A stretch of 64,000 bases of DNA. Origin: Eubacteriales bacterium (GTDB taxonomy: Bacteria; Bacillota; Clostridia; UBA1381). A program made the position numbers and the translations under genes. Every line of letters starts with the position of its first letter. Positions within the stretch are counted from its first letter, which is position 1. The notes under the pieces are model-generated. The model worked only from the letters and a program-made list of their open reading frames with translations. It had not been told where the DNA came from and searched no databases. The stretch lies in the NCBI GenBank assembly GCA_018384175.1, contig JAHAZB010000114.1, positions 1 to 64,000 on the forward strand, given 5' to 3'. This document shows positions 8,450-17,795 of this stretch, in pieces.

Positions 8450-8652
8450 ATGAATTTTAAGAATGTACCAAAAAAATACAGACCAATACCATTCTGGTCA
8501 TGGAATGAAAAGATGAATACAGAAGAAACTAAGTGGCAGATAGAAAAGATGGACGAGCAGGGAATAGGCGGCTTTTTATGCATGCAAGAGGTGGCTTGCA
8601 GACCGAGTATATGGGCGAAGAATGGTGCTTTGCAGAAGTATCGGTTAAGTAA
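8450..8652 (+). pseudogene. 5' remnant of a large GH106-like glycoside hydrolase, frameshifted
   Basis: The reading frame from ATG 8450 gives MNFKNVPKKYRPIPFWSWNE and continues to GIGGF, the typical opening of large clostridial glycosidases related to alpha-L-rhamnosidases (GH106-like). At the T-run 8573-8577 the frame breaks. Adding one T restores FFMHARGGLQTEYMGEEW, which is exactly the expected continuation. The restored frame ends at TAA 8650-8652, directly at the terminator shared with the AraC gene. Only about 65 codons remain of a protein that is normally many hundreds long. I infer a truncated, frameshifted remnant. The family name rests on remembered N-terminal similarity. Confidence 0.75.
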
Positions 8653-8656
8653 ACAA

Positions 8657-8690
8657 AAAAGTGTGTGTTTCGTTTGAACACACACTTTTA
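8657..8690. terminator. Bidirectional terminator at the 3' end of the AraC-type gene
   Basis: A 13-base-pair stem (AAAAGTGTGTGTT with AACACACACTTTT), a 7-base loop and T tracts on both strands. It overlaps the stop codon of the minus-strand regulator gene. Confidence 0.85.
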
Positions 8691-9545
8691 TTCGTTATCA
8701 ATGTTTCGGAACATCAAAGGAGACATACCAACCAATCTCTTAAATGTTTTACAGAAATGATTGCTTGAACGGAATCCACATTCAAATGCGATTGCCTCTA
8801 CCGTAGAGCTTGAGCTTTTTAATAGCTGAGTGGCTTTTGTAATTCTTAATTTAAGCAGATATTCCTTGAAGGTAAATCCAAAGTTTTTCTTAAAAAGTGA
8901 AGATATATAAACAGGATTCATATTAACCTGTTCGGCGAGTGAAGCTAACGTAATATCCTCTGCATAGTGCGTATTTATATACGAAATTAAAAGGTTTAGG
9001 CTGTAGCTTGTATTGTCCTCTGAACCTGATTGATTGCCTTTGCTGTCTCTCGTATTGCGCTCGTACATTCTTTTAAGATGTACCAACAAAGAAAGCAGTA
9101 ACCCCTTGATTACTTCACCTGACATAGCTGCTTCTTCTGTAAAATACTCCTCGAGCAAAAGGTTTGAAAACTTTCTGAATAACTTGACATCTCGTGTGGT
9201 AGTTCTAATAACTCTGTAATGGTGATAAAAGTCAGATAATTCCTTGTTGTCCTTCAAGCAATCCTCGAGATAATGCGGAATAATCCAAAATAACAAACGT
9301 TTGTGCCGCTCGGTATTATTTGGCTGAGTTTTGTGGTCAATGTATGGAGGAATCCATACTATATCCCCTTCTTCGATTTCATATGGGTTATTCTCAATTA
9401 TATATTTTGTACTGCCTGAAAATAGAAAATACAACTCATATCCATTATGAAAATGAGGATCGGAACTTGGCGGATAAACAGGCCATTTTGTGTAGTTGGT
9501 AATTTGTGCATCAAACTCTTTTTCAAACTTATCGAATATAGACAT
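8688..9545 (-). CDS. AraC-family transcriptional regulator with N-terminal cupin
   Basis: 285 residues. The N-terminal half is a cupin-like sugar-sensing domain (DPHFHNGYELYFLFSG; EIEEGDIVWIPPYIDHKTQ). The C-terminal ~100 residues hold two helix-turn-helix motifs with the signatures ISSLFKKNFGFTFKEYLLKLRITKA and AIAFECGFRSSNHFCKTFKRLVGMSP. The AGGAGGTG RBS fits the ATG at 9545. It is divergent from the secreted-protein gene at 9760 and is the only transcriptional regulator I find in the 8.4-39.8 kb region. It is the natural candidate for controlling that region in response to a sugar; the ligand cannot be read from the sequence. Confidence 0.9.
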   Translation of the reverse strand: MSIFDKFEKEFDAQITNYTKWPVYPPSSDPHFHNGYELYFLFSGSTKYIIENNPYEIEEGDIVWIPPYIDHKTQPNNTERHKRLLFWIIPHYLEDCLKDNKELSDFYHHYRVIRTTTRDVKLFRKFSNLLLEEYFTEEAAMSGEVIKGLLLSLLVHLKRMYERNTRDSKGNQSGSEDNTSYSLNLLISYINTHYAEDITLASLAEQVNMNPVYISSLFKKNFGFTFKEYLLKLRITKATQLLKSSSSTVEAIAFECGFRSSNHFCKTFKRLVGMSPLMFRNIDNE

Positions 9546-9685
9546 AGTAGTGCACCTCCTTACTAAAACTTATTATATTTATTCATCTTAAAAATGTCAA
9601 GAGAAATAATAAACTTCTTAGGGAAAAAAAGTGCCTCAAATCTAAAGAAATGAATATACATATAAAAAGTTCTAAAGTTATGCAC

Positions 9686-9714
9686 TTGTCAAAAAATATA
9701 AGGTAAAGTAAAAT
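9686..9714 (+). promoter_or_regulatory. Promoter of the first secreted glycan-acting gene
   Basis: TTGTCA (9686-9691), a 17-base spacer and TAAAAT (9709-9714) lie about 45 bases ahead of the ATG at 9760. The 210-base divergent region shared with the AraC gene is AT-rich and is the likely binding region of that regulator. Confidence 0.6.
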
Positions 9715-9759
9715 ATGATTGAATAGAGGTATTTTCGACTAAATAAAAGGTGGTGTCTT

Positions 9760-11619
9760 ATGAAAAGGAGATTATTAGCATTGCTTGCTGCACTTTCTAT
9801 GGTATCTATACCGGGGATGGTAATAGCAGAAGATGTCTACGAAACAACGTACATAACGAACGGTGATTTTGATCAAGGACTTTCCGGATGGAACTCTACA
9901 TGGCAATCGGGAAAGGGTACTATGACAGTTGTTAAGCACGATGGTGAAAATGTTGTGCATATGAAGACCGACACGGGCAGATGTTATCTTAGTCAGGATA
10001 TTCAGAATATTACTGAGGGAGATAAGCTTACGCTCTCATTCAGACTCAAGGTAGTAAGTCTTGCAGAAGGCGGTATGGCGAGTATAACCTTTGGTTTCCG
10101 TGATAAAGCAGGAGGATATATAACACAAAGCGGTTGGAACACTCAAATAGTAACCGGGGATAAGTGGACTTATAAAGGAATAGACTTTATTGTACCACCG
10201 GGTACAGGCTCTATGTATCTTCTGATTCGTCTATATAACGGCGGTGAGCTTTACTATGATGATGTTGATATCACAGATTTTGAGAATCAGACACATCTAA
10301 CTATTACAAACAAGGAAATGGAACTTCACACTTTGCCGGACGGACTTGACGAGGTAACTGCTAATCTTCACTATGTGCCAGAATATGTTGGAGAAAGCGG
10401 AAGTGTTGTTTTTGCTGCATACGAGGGTGAAAAGCTTGTTGCAACGAAAATCAAACCATTTACTGCACAAAAAACTACATATGTTAAGTCAACAATGAAG
10501 CTTCCGGAAAAATCAAAAGACATTACAGTTAAGGCGTATGTATGGAAGAATGGACAGACTTCTGACCCGATAGTAAAGAGTGTTGAACTTCCAAAGAAGG
10601 AAAGAAGCGAGGTTTTTGACATCTTTGTTAAGGACAAGATGCGCGGTGTATATGATTCTGTAGGTCTGTTTTATGATACAGCACGACAGAAGAAGCTTGA
10701 AGATATGGGAGTAAATACTTTCATATATAACATAATCGGCAACTTCAAGGGTGGAGATATAAATAAGAGTCCTCAGGCGCTTGATGAGGTTTGTGAGGAT
10801 ATGGAAAAGTACGTTGAAGAAACAGGAATACGTATTTTTATGAAGGCAAGCTATGGTGCTGATTCGGTTGTCGGCAACACCTCATGTGGTGAATATCATC
10901 CGGGTAAGGAAAATTCGCTTGATTTGCCTTGTCCGCTTTCTCAGGAGTATTGGGAAAAGGAAATGATGAGCAGACTAGAGGTTGTTGCAAAGCATCCCAA
11001 GATTGTCGGTGTAGTATTCGATATGGAGATGTACTCCGGCGGAAGCACGTACTATCCCGGCAAATGCCTTTGTGATAGCTGTGTTGAAAAATACTATAGC
11101 GAGCATAAAGATGATATGGCTATAAAGCTCAGCAACACAGATATTAACGAAAGAGCAGCGTTCCTCATTGAAAATGATTTATTTGATGATTATAACAAAT
11201 GGTTTGAAGAAAAGGTTGCAGAGGTTACATCAATAATGCGTGAAAGACTTCATGCAATAAATCCTAATCTCATAATCGGTGTTATGCCGCAGCTGGAATG
11301 GCCGGGAGGAATATCCAAAGGTCTCGGAACAGAGGAAATGCCGCTCGTGGTATTTGAGGAAAGGACTTATAAAGGTATAATAGGAATCAAGGATACTGCA
11401 AAGGCAGAAGCAGAACTTAATGATGACCCTGTAATCTTTGCAGTAGGTTTGTGGCCGAATATGGAATCTGCAATCAAAATAATTAACTTCGCATTTAAGA
11501 TTAAAGAAGCATATCCAAAGGATTTGGGCTACTGGATTTATTCAGGTGATCAGCTTGAAAACGAACCTAAGTATTATACCGAGCTTGAAAAGGCGAATAA
11601 TGAGATACTTGGCAGATAA
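9760..11619 (+). CDS. Secreted protein: carbohydrate-binding-like domain plus unrecognised TIM-barrel-like domain
   Basis: 619 residues with a signal peptide (about 1-23, ending VIAED). Residues ~28-170 look like a beta-sandwich CBM (ITNGDFDQGLSGWNSTWQSG ... GELYYDDVDITDF). A short beta linker domain follows to ~280. Residues ~290-619 form a domain starting MRGVYDSVG, with VVFDMEMYSGG, CLCDSC, LEWPGGISKGLGTEEMPLVVFEE and GYWIYSGDQ. The same domain recurs in the products of 11676-13931 and 31796-35743. The D-x-E and later Glu residues could be catalytic, so a glycoside hydrolase is likely, but I do not recognise the family. The gene has no SLH domain, so the protein is probably released or held by partners. 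Confidence 0.8.
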   Translation: MKRRLLALLAALSMVSIPGMVIAEDVYETTYITNGDFDQGLSGWNSTWQSGKGTMTVVKHDGENVVHMKTDTGRCYLSQDIQNITEGDKLTLSFRLKVVSLAEGGMASITFGFRDKAGGYITQSGWNTQIVTGDKWTYKGIDFIVPPGTGSMYLLIRLYNGGELYYDDVDITDFENQTHLTITNKEMELHTLPDGLDEVTANLHYVPEYVGESGSVVFAAYEGEKLVATKIKPFTAQKTTYVKSTMKLPEKSKDITVKAYVWKNGQTSDPIVKSVELPKKERSEVFDIFVKDKMRGVYDSVGLFYDTARQKKLEDMGVNTFIYNIIGNFKGGDINKSPQALDEVCEDMEKYVEETGIRIFMKASYGADSVVGNTSCGEYHPGKENSLDLPCPLSQEYWEKEMMSRLEVVAKHPKIVGVVFDMEMYSGGSTYYPGKCLCDSCVEKYYSEHKDDMAIKLSNTDINERAAFLIENDLFDDYNKWFEEKVAEVTSIMRERLHAINPNLIIGVMPQLEWPGGISKGLGTEEMPLVVFEERTYKGIIGIKDTAKAEAELNDDPVIFAVGLWPNMESAIKIINFAFKIKEAYPKDLGYWIYSGDQLENEPKYYTELEKANNEILGR

Positions 11620-11675
11620 CAAACGTAAGCTTTCAATCGTTTCAGATTGATGAACATAGAAAGGAGAAACACACT

Positions 11676-13931
11676 ATGAAAACAAAAATACTAAGCTTGA
11701 TTTTGGCAGCGTCAACAGCACTTGCAGGACTGGCAATGCCTGTATCGGCAGAGAAATTTTCCGATATTTCGGGCAGCCCTTATGAAGAAGCAGTAAATTC
11801 GCTTGCAGAACAGGATATCGTAAGCGGCAGAGGAGATGGAAGGTACGCACCTGATGAGGAGCTTTCAAGAGCGGAAATGGTTTCAATAATCTTAAGAGCA
11901 TACGGTTCAAGAGAGATTGAGGATATTGAGAAGTTTATTGACGTACCGACTACACACTGGGCATATATGCAGGTAGAAACTGCATATCAGATGGGAATTA
12001 TTGCAGGTACAACAGAAGTAACATTCGAGCCTGACGCAAAGGTTACATTTGAACAGGCAGTAAAGATGCTTGTTTGTGCAATGAAAAAGGAAAGCAAAGC
12101 TAAAAAGCTTGGCGGCTGGCCTGATGGTTACATTGCAGTAGCTGAGGAGGAAGAGGTTTTAGGTGGAGTAAACAGTTCAAAGGGCAACACCATCAACCGT
12201 GGTTCAATGGCACAGCTTGTGTATAACTGTCTTTCTAAAGACTCCAAGGACGGTTATATGATTGACTGGGATGGCATAGCAGATCATTATGACTGGATAA
12301 GAGATGAGAAAATCCGTGGCGCATACGGCTCAATAAACTATTATGATAAGGCGGACTCGGCGGATAATATACTCAACAAGCTTGAATCGACAGGTGTTAA
12401 TACTATTATTATGAATCTTTTGGGCGGTCCGGAAGGCGAACCCTATGATGACAGCACATGGGAAGGCCAAGTACAGATGATGGATTTTGCTGCTAAGTGG
12501 GATAATGAATGGGATTACCACACTTTTATAAAGATTAACTTTGGTGATAATGGCTTGGTAGATAATACCAAATACGGACAGTTCCATCCTGGTATCCCCT
12601 TGGATAGCTACTTCACAATTCCCTGTACACTTTCTGACGAGTATTGGGAAGAACAGCTTATAAAGCGTTCAGAAATGATTGCAGGCTATGATTTTGTTGA
12701 GGGTATCGTACTTGACTTTGAGATGTATTCGGGCGGTAAATCACAGTACACATCAAAGTGTATGTGCGACCGTTGCTGGAACAAGTATCTTACAGAAAAG
12801 AAATTGAAGGGCGAATGGGAAACAATCGCTCCTGAAAATCGTAATGCATATCTTATTAACAATGGCAAGATTGACGAGTATAATAAATGGTTTGAGGGTA
12901 AGGTTACAGAAAGATTTACCGAGATTCGTGAAAGAATCCATGCTGTAAATCCTGAAATGCTGATTGCCTATTTCCCTGCATACGAGTGGATTCCAGGTAT
13001 GACAAAGGGTCTCGGAACACCTGAAAAGCCTGTAATCGTATTCTCAGAGAATGAGTATTGGGGTTCATTGGCAGACACAGCTTCAAGAATGCAGGAGATT
13101 AAGGAAAATGATATTCCGGCAATATACTGTCCGGGACTTTACCCAGGAGCAGGTGCTTTAAGTCCTGAATTAACAACACTCAAAATCAGTCAGGCTGCAC
13201 CAACTACAACAGGATTCTGGATGTATTCAATGGAGCATATAAACCAGAATGATGCATACTATGGTGCTATTACCGAGGGTATCAAGAGCCTCGATGAAGA
13301 CCTTGCATCAGGCCAGCTTACTCCGCTCCCAGAGTATGAGATTAACACCTACACAGCATCAAAGATTAAGGGTGATACTCCGACAGAAGAAGAGTGGGAA
13401 ACGGCTCCTTTCACAAGTGATTTCGTGCAGTATCAGACAGGTGAACCGGTAGAACCTAAGACACAGTGTAAGGTTCTTTACAGTGATGATAACTTCTTTG
13501 TAAAGATTATAGCATATGACGATATGAGTAACGTATCTATGGGTGAGCTTCAGCAAAGAGATGCTAACCCGTGGGCAGGAGACTGTGTTGAGTTCTTCTG
13601 GGGATTTGACGGTGCATCAGACTGTGCACAGCTTGTTTCCGACCTTAACGGCTCAATCTGGGATGCATACTCAACAGGTGCAGGCTCAAAGAACACAGTT
13701 GTAGACTTTGAAGGCTTTACAACAGAAACAAGCTTCTATGACGACAGATGGGAAATGAGTCTCACAGTTCCAGGAACACTCGACGGTATCACCAAGATAA
13801 AGAAGGGTGATGTACTCCGCCTTGAAATCGGAAGATATCATAGGAATAACGGAACAAATATGTGCTGGGCACCGACCTACGGTTCATATCTTGGTGCTAA
13901 ATCACTCTTTGGTTATGTAACACTTAAATAA
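11676..13931 (+). CDS. SLH-anchored protein with TIM-barrel-like domain and CBM9-like C-terminus
   Basis: 751 residues. A signal peptide (~1-25) is followed by SLH repeats (FSDISGSPYEEAVNSLAEQ; FIDVPTTHWAYMQVETAYQMG; a third, diverged, around GGWPDGYIAVAEEEE). The middle domain (~210-540) is the paralogue of the 9760 product: IRGAYGSINYYDKADS, IVLDFEMYSGG, CMCDRC, YEWIPGMTKGLGTPEKPVIVF, GFWMYS. The C-terminal ~190 residues resemble CBM9/DOMON-like sugar-binding domains (WAGDCVEFFWGF; DDRWEMSLTVP; DVLRLEIGRY). The SLH domains would attach it to the wall polymer under the S-layer. It is a probable surface enzyme of the glycan system, one gene downstream of its non-anchored paralogue. Confidence 0.82.
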   Translation: MKTKILSLILAASTALAGLAMPVSAEKFSDISGSPYEEAVNSLAEQDIVSGRGDGRYAPDEELSRAEMVSIILRAYGSREIEDIEKFIDVPTTHWAYMQVETAYQMGIIAGTTEVTFEPDAKVTFEQAVKMLVCAMKKESKAKKLGGWPDGYIAVAEEEEVLGGVNSSKGNTINRGSMAQLVYNCLSKDSKDGYMIDWDGIADHYDWIRDEKIRGAYGSINYYDKADSADNILNKLESTGVNTIIMNLLGGPEGEPYDDSTWEGQVQMMDFAAKWDNEWDYHTFIKINFGDNGLVDNTKYGQFHPGIPLDSYFTIPCTLSDEYWEEQLIKRSEMIAGYDFVEGIVLDFEMYSGGKSQYTSKCMCDRCWNKYLTEKKLKGEWETIAPENRNAYLINNGKIDEYNKWFEGKVTERFTEIRERIHAVNPEMLIAYFPAYEWIPGMTKGLGTPEKPVIVFSENEYWGSLADTASRMQEIKENDIPAIYCPGLYPGAGALSPELTTLKISQAAPTTTGFWMYSMEHINQNDAYYGAITEGIKSLDEDLASGQLTPLPEYEINTYTASKIKGDTPTEEEWETAPFTSDFVQYQTGEPVEPKTQCKVLYSDDNFFVKIIAYDDMSNVSMGELQQRDANPWAGDCVEFFWGFDGASDCAQLVSDLNGSIWDAYSTGAGSKNTVVDFEGFTTETSFYDDRWEMSLTVPGTLDGITKIKKGDVLRLEIGRYHRNNGTNMCWAPTYGSYLGAKSLFGYVTLK

Positions 13932-13962
13932 CTGGTATAGCGTAATACTACGATAATAACTT

Positions 13963-13993
13963 GTGTCAGGGGTGGATTATCCATGCCTGACAC
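13963..13993. terminator. Stem-loop between SLH genes
   Basis: Arms GTGTCAGG (13963-13970) and CCTGACAC (13986-13993) enclose a second short stem (GTGGA with TCCAT). There is no T-run, so it may act in mRNA processing or as a weak terminator. The rest of the 170-base gap holds only an RBS (AAAGGGAC) for the next gene. Confidence 0.45.
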
Positions 13994-14100
13994 TTGTAAA
14001 TTATCGGTGTAAGAATATTTATGCAAAGTAGTCAGGTAGGTATTACTTATACAAGTATAGCCTGCATTTGTGTGAATAGGATAAAGAAAGGGACATATAA

Positions 14101-14991
14101 ATGAAAAAACTTATAGTATCGGTAGTATTATGTTTGATTTCACTTACTTTAACAGCTTCGGCAGATTTTAATGATGCTGCTGGAAGAGTGGCTGAAATAG
14201 CAGCGGAGGTTTCGTCTTCGGAGAATATTGAAATGCTGACAGGTGAAGCAGCAATTATAATGATAGAAAATGATGTTTTGAAAGCTCTTGAGAGTAAAGG
14301 ACAGACTGCAACAATGACATCATTAAAGGAAAAAGCAGATGAGGCTATTAAAATATCAGCTTATGATGATATTGATAATGCCCGTAAATCTGCAACAGAA
14401 TTTTTGGCAGAGCTTCAAAATGCGTTTGCGGTTTTGGGTGGAAATGCAGAGATTGCAATTTTTTCGGATATAAAGACAAATGCATGGTACTATAAGGCGG
14501 TAAAATATACTGCTGAAAACGGAATATTTGCAGGAACGGGCAATAATCGTTTTGAGCCTGAAATGGAGATAACAAGGTCCATGTTCCTTGCGCTTATGGG
14601 CAGAATGTATATTGATACAAATGCAGGAGCACCTGTAGCCTTTACAGATGTCCCCGAAAACAGCTACTATGCGGCAGCAGTAAATGCTGCGGCAGCAAAG
14701 GGAATACTTACATTTATCGATGGCGATAAGTTCTATCCTGATAAGCCAATTACAAGAGAAGAGCTTGTAACAGTGCTTAAGGGAAGTATGGCACAAAACG
14801 GCATAGATACGTCATTTACAGCTTCGTCAGCATTTATAGATAATGATACTATTTCTTCTTGGGCAAATGATGCAGTTTCGTGGGCAGCAGAGAAAAAGAT
14901 TGTAGCAGGAATGGGCGACGGTTCATTCGCACCGCAAAATACTGCGACACGTTCACAGGTAGCACAGATTCTTTATGGTGTTTGCAAATAA
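14101..14991 (+). CDS. Secreted SLH-domain protein
   Basis: 296 residues. Signal peptide ~1-21 (LTLTASAD), then an Ala/Glu-rich helical segment to ~115, then three SLH domains: FSDIKTNAWYYKAVKYTAEN, FTDVPENSYYAAAVNAAAAK and FIDNDTISSWANDAVSWAAE, each ending in a promoter-distal ITR or ATR motif (EITRSMFL, PITREELV, TATRSQVA). No catalytic domain is present. It probably binds the cell wall and serves as a spacer or adaptor. It lies between the anchored barrel protein and the GH42-like enzymes. Confidence 0.88.
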   Translation: MKKLIVSVVLCLISLTLTASADFNDAAGRVAEIAAEVSSSENIEMLTGEAAIIMIENDVLKALESKGQTATMTSLKEKADEAIKISAYDDIDNARKSATEFLAELQNAFAVLGGNAEIAIFSDIKTNAWYYKAVKYTAENGIFAGTGNNRFEPEMEITRSMFLALMGRMYIDTNAGAPVAFTDVPENSYYAAAVNAAAAKGILTFIDGDKFYPDKPITREELVTVLKGSMAQNGIDTSFTASSAFIDNDTISSWANDAVSWAAEKKIVAGMGDGSFAPQNTATRSQVAQILYGVCK

Positions 14992-15006
14992 AAAGGTGGA
15001 TAGCAA

Positions 15007-15382
15007 TGTGAAAACTGATAAAGCATAACGGAAGTATGGCAATCAGCCATAACGGCAAAATCTACCCGCCGATGATGGCAACAATAGCTAATGTCAGTAA
15101 CGGAAAGTATCGGATTGACAGAAGAATAGTTCTTAATTCACTCAGCTGTCTTGACTGGGAAATAGGTAATTATGAACCGGGCTATCTTGCACCGAGTTTT
15201 TCGGCAAAAGAGGGCGATGGCGAGGTTGTAGGCAGATTTGGTGAAACGGGAAAGCCTGCAATAGCGGTAAAGAAGCTTGATGGCTATACATCTGTATTCT
15301 AAAGAAGAACTACGGCGAGAATACCGATGTAATCAAATGTAAAATGCGTTTTGGAGAAACCAAGATGTTCAGATTGAAGTAG
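15007..15382 (+). pseudogene. Internally deleted copy of the adjacent GH42-like gene
   Basis: The stretch matches both ends of the intact gene at 15406-17700 and lacks the middle. It opens with AISHNGKIYPPMMATIANV and NGKYRIDR, then jumps to DWEIGNYEPGYLAPSFSAKE from the C-terminal region. After TSVF it jumps again to the final segment, where bases encoding KNYGEN, FGETKMFRL and a TAG stop can be read in a shifted frame ending at 15382. The start is also out of frame (AACTGATAAAGCATAACGG against the intact AAAACTTGTAAAGCATAATGG). Two deletions and a frameshift make it non-functional. A 265-base open segment (15036-15302) survives. Confidence 0.85.
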
Positions 15383-15405
15383 CAGATAAAAAGGAGACGA
15401 AAACA

Positions 15406-17700
15406 ATGGGAAAACTTGTAAAGCATAATGGAAGTATGGCGATCAGCCACGGCGATAAGATTTATCCGCCGATGATGGCAACAATCGCAAATGTTGATAA
15501 TGGAAAATATAAGATTGACCGTGATTATTTAAGAAATCTTGGCGCAAACGGAATAAAGATATATTTCTTAATCTGTGATACCGAATGGATAAGACCTGAT
15601 GCCTTTGATAAGCTTGACGAAGAGGTTAAAATCCTTCTTGAGGAAGTGCCCGACGCACTTATCATGCTCAGAATCGGACTCCATCCGTCAAATGAGTGGG
15701 TAATGGAGAATTTGGATGAGTGCCTTACAATGCAGGACGGCTCACATCCGGGTGCATATCTTGCAACAGAATCGTATTATAAGGATATGCCTGCTTGTTA
15801 TACGCTATATTCAGACAAATGGCGCAAAAAAGCCGGTGAGTACTTGAAGGATACATATGACCGACTGATGCAAAAGCCGTATGCTGATAGAATTACCGGT
15901 GTGTTTATTGCAGCAGGTAATACATCAGAGTGGCGACAGTTAGGGCCTATAACAGACCCATTAAACGGTGTTTACGGCGACTTCTCCGAGGCATTAAGAC
16001 GTGAATATTCACTCTATCTTCGTGAAAAATACGGTACAGAGGAAAATCTCAGAAAGGCATGGGACGACCCTGAGGCAACATTTGATAATCCGAGAATACC
16101 GAATATGGAAGAGCGCTACTATGCTATGGATGCAAGATATGACTTGGCGGGCATAGACTATGATGTAAATAAAAGATGGAAGAATCCGAACCACGAGGTA
16201 TTGCCATCCTTCTATGAGGACGATACACATATCGGCTCGTTCCTGAATGTTGATAAGTATATGTCTGTATATGACTTCTACCGCGCGCGTTCAAACGGAG
16301 CGGCACGTTCGTTGATTTATTTCGGTGAGCTGGTAAAAGAAATGTCTGATAACAATTTGCTTGTCGGTGCATTTTACGGTAACTACGGAGCGTGTCATTT
16401 TACACAGTACGTTTCTATTTCATGTGTTTACGATGTGCTTAAATCAGGCGTTGTGGATATCTTCTCAGCGCCCGGTACATATCAGAACAGACAGCGTGGC
16501 GGCTTTGAGGGTCAGAGATGTATGTATGACTCAATGCGCATAAACGGCTCGATGTTCGTAGTTGAGGACGACACAAGAACCCATGCCGACCCAACCGAAT
16601 ACTGCCATGTGTATGACCTGTTCGGTATTGAGGACGACATAGATGTACTAAAGAGAAACTTCGGCAGAAATATCTGCGACGACTTGCAGGGCTGGTGGTT
16701 TGACCAGCTATGGGGCGGCGGAAGATATAAGTTTGACGAAACATATGCATTATTTAATGAGCAGTCAAAGATAGCGGAGGAAGCATATTCCTTAGACCGA
16801 GCTAAAAAGCACGAGATTGCGTTTATCTATGACGAGGAAAGTGTGCATATGATAGCACCGAAATCACTCCACGATACAGTAGAGTATATGCGTAACTATG
16901 AGGTTGCAAGAATCGGCGCAGGTGTAGACCAGTATTATCATAATGATATGTCAAACCCTGATATGCCTGATTATAAGCTGTATGTGTTCTTTAACGTTTA
17001 TTCGCTAAGTAACGAGGAACGTGAGGCTATCAAGGCAAAGCTCAGAAAAAATAACGCAACAGCAATGTTTATGTACGGTAACGGCGTAATAAATTTTGAT
17101 GCAGAACAAAGATTCTCAACAGCGAATATGACCGACCTTATGGGTATGGAAATAGAGATGGAGAATAACGTGAGAGTGCCGCTTTTTAGAAAGGAAGGCG
17201 ACCACGAGGCTGCAAAGGATATGGAAAAGGGCAGAAGCTACGGCGATTTGGACCGCCATATCCGCCTGTCCGCAGTTGGTATGAATGACTGGGAAATCGG
17301 AAACTACGAAAGAGGCTACTTAGCACCATGCTTCTCTACCAAAGAGGGCGAAGGCGAGGTTATTGCAAGATTCAGAGAAACCGGTAAGCCTGCTATGACC
17401 ATAAACGAATGTGATGGATATAAAGCGGTATTCTGCGGTACAAAGGTAGTAAGAGCGGCAGTAATACGTTCAATTGCACGTTATGCAGGATGTCATATCT
17501 GGGAGGATGGTGATGATGTATTGTTCCAGAACGATAACTACGTAACAATCCATGCATCAAGTGCAGGAGAGAAGACAATCCATCTTCCGAGAAAATGCAC
17601 ACCGTATGAAGTGTATGAGAAGAAGAACTACGGCGAGAATACAGACACAATTAAGGTTGATATGTATTTCGGCGAGACAAAGATGTTCAGATTAAAGTAA
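15406..17700 (+). CDS. Cytoplasmic GH42-like (clan GH-A) glycosidase
   Basis: 764 residues without a signal peptide. The N-terminal ~400 residues look like a (beta/alpha)8 barrel: INGIKIYFLICDTEW-type opening, GVFIAAGNTSEWRQLG (candidate acid/base Glu) and the GH42-like phrase EALRREYSLYLREKYGTEENLRKAW. A second Glu in SMFVVEDDTRTHADP is a candidate nucleophile. A middle Rossmann-like segment (IAFIYDEESVHMIAP; LYVFFNVYSLSNEEREAI) resembles the GH42 trimerisation domain. A C-terminal beta region follows. A beta-galactosidase-type or arabinopyranosidase activity is plausible, but the substrate is uncertain. A deleted duplicate lies immediately upstream. Confidence 0.75.
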   Translation: MGKLVKHNGSMAISHGDKIYPPMMATIANVDNGKYKIDRDYLRNLGANGIKIYFLICDTEWIRPDAFDKLDEEVKILLEEVPDALIMLRIGLHPSNEWVMENLDECLTMQDGSHPGAYLATESYYKDMPACYTLYSDKWRKKAGEYLKDTYDRLMQKPYADRITGVFIAAGNTSEWRQLGPITDPLNGVYGDFSEALRREYSLYLREKYGTEENLRKAWDDPEATFDNPRIPNMEERYYAMDARYDLAGIDYDVNKRWKNPNHEVLPSFYEDDTHIGSFLNVDKYMSVYDFYRARSNGAARSLIYFGELVKEMSDNNLLVGAFYGNYGACHFTQYVSISCVYDVLKSGVVDIFSAPGTYQNRQRGGFEGQRCMYDSMRINGSMFVVEDDTRTHADPTEYCHVYDLFGIEDDIDVLKRNFGRNICDDLQGWWFDQLWGGGRYKFDETYALFNEQSKIAEEAYSLDRAKKHEIAFIYDEESVHMIAPKSLHDTVEYMRNYEVARIGAGVDQYYHNDMSNPDMPDYKLYVFFNVYSLSNEEREAIKAKLRKNNATAMFMYGNGVINFDAEQRFSTANMTDLMGMEIEMENNVRVPLFRKEGDHEAAKDMEKGRSYGDLDRHIRLSAVGMNDWEIGNYERGYLAPCFSTKEGEGEVIARFRETGKPAMTINECDGYKAVFCGTKVVRAAVIRSIARYAGCHIWEDGDDVLFQNDNYVTIHASSAGEKTIHLPRKCTPYEVYEKKNYGENTDTIKVDMYFGETKMFRLK

Positions 17701-17746
17701 ATCAATGAAACAGACTGTTGGGGATGTCGTATAGCGCTAATCAATC

Positions 17747-17775
17747 GTAGGGGCCGGCGTCCCCGACGGTCCGTA
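17747..17775. repeat. REP-like palindromic repeat, family 1, copy A
   Basis: The element runs GTAGGGGCCGGCGTCCCC then GACGGTCCGTAATC and ends directly before the GGAG RBS of the esterase gene. It is a single-hairpin half of the family seen complete at 18446-18518 and 23414-23482. Confidence 0.8.
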
Positions 17776-17795
17776 ATCAAATAAGGAGAATACTA

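Noticed and set aside
8429-8677. 82-codon ORF as an intact small protein
   Set aside because: Its second half is the out-of-frame reading of a recognisable glycosidase sequence, so it is a frameshift product.
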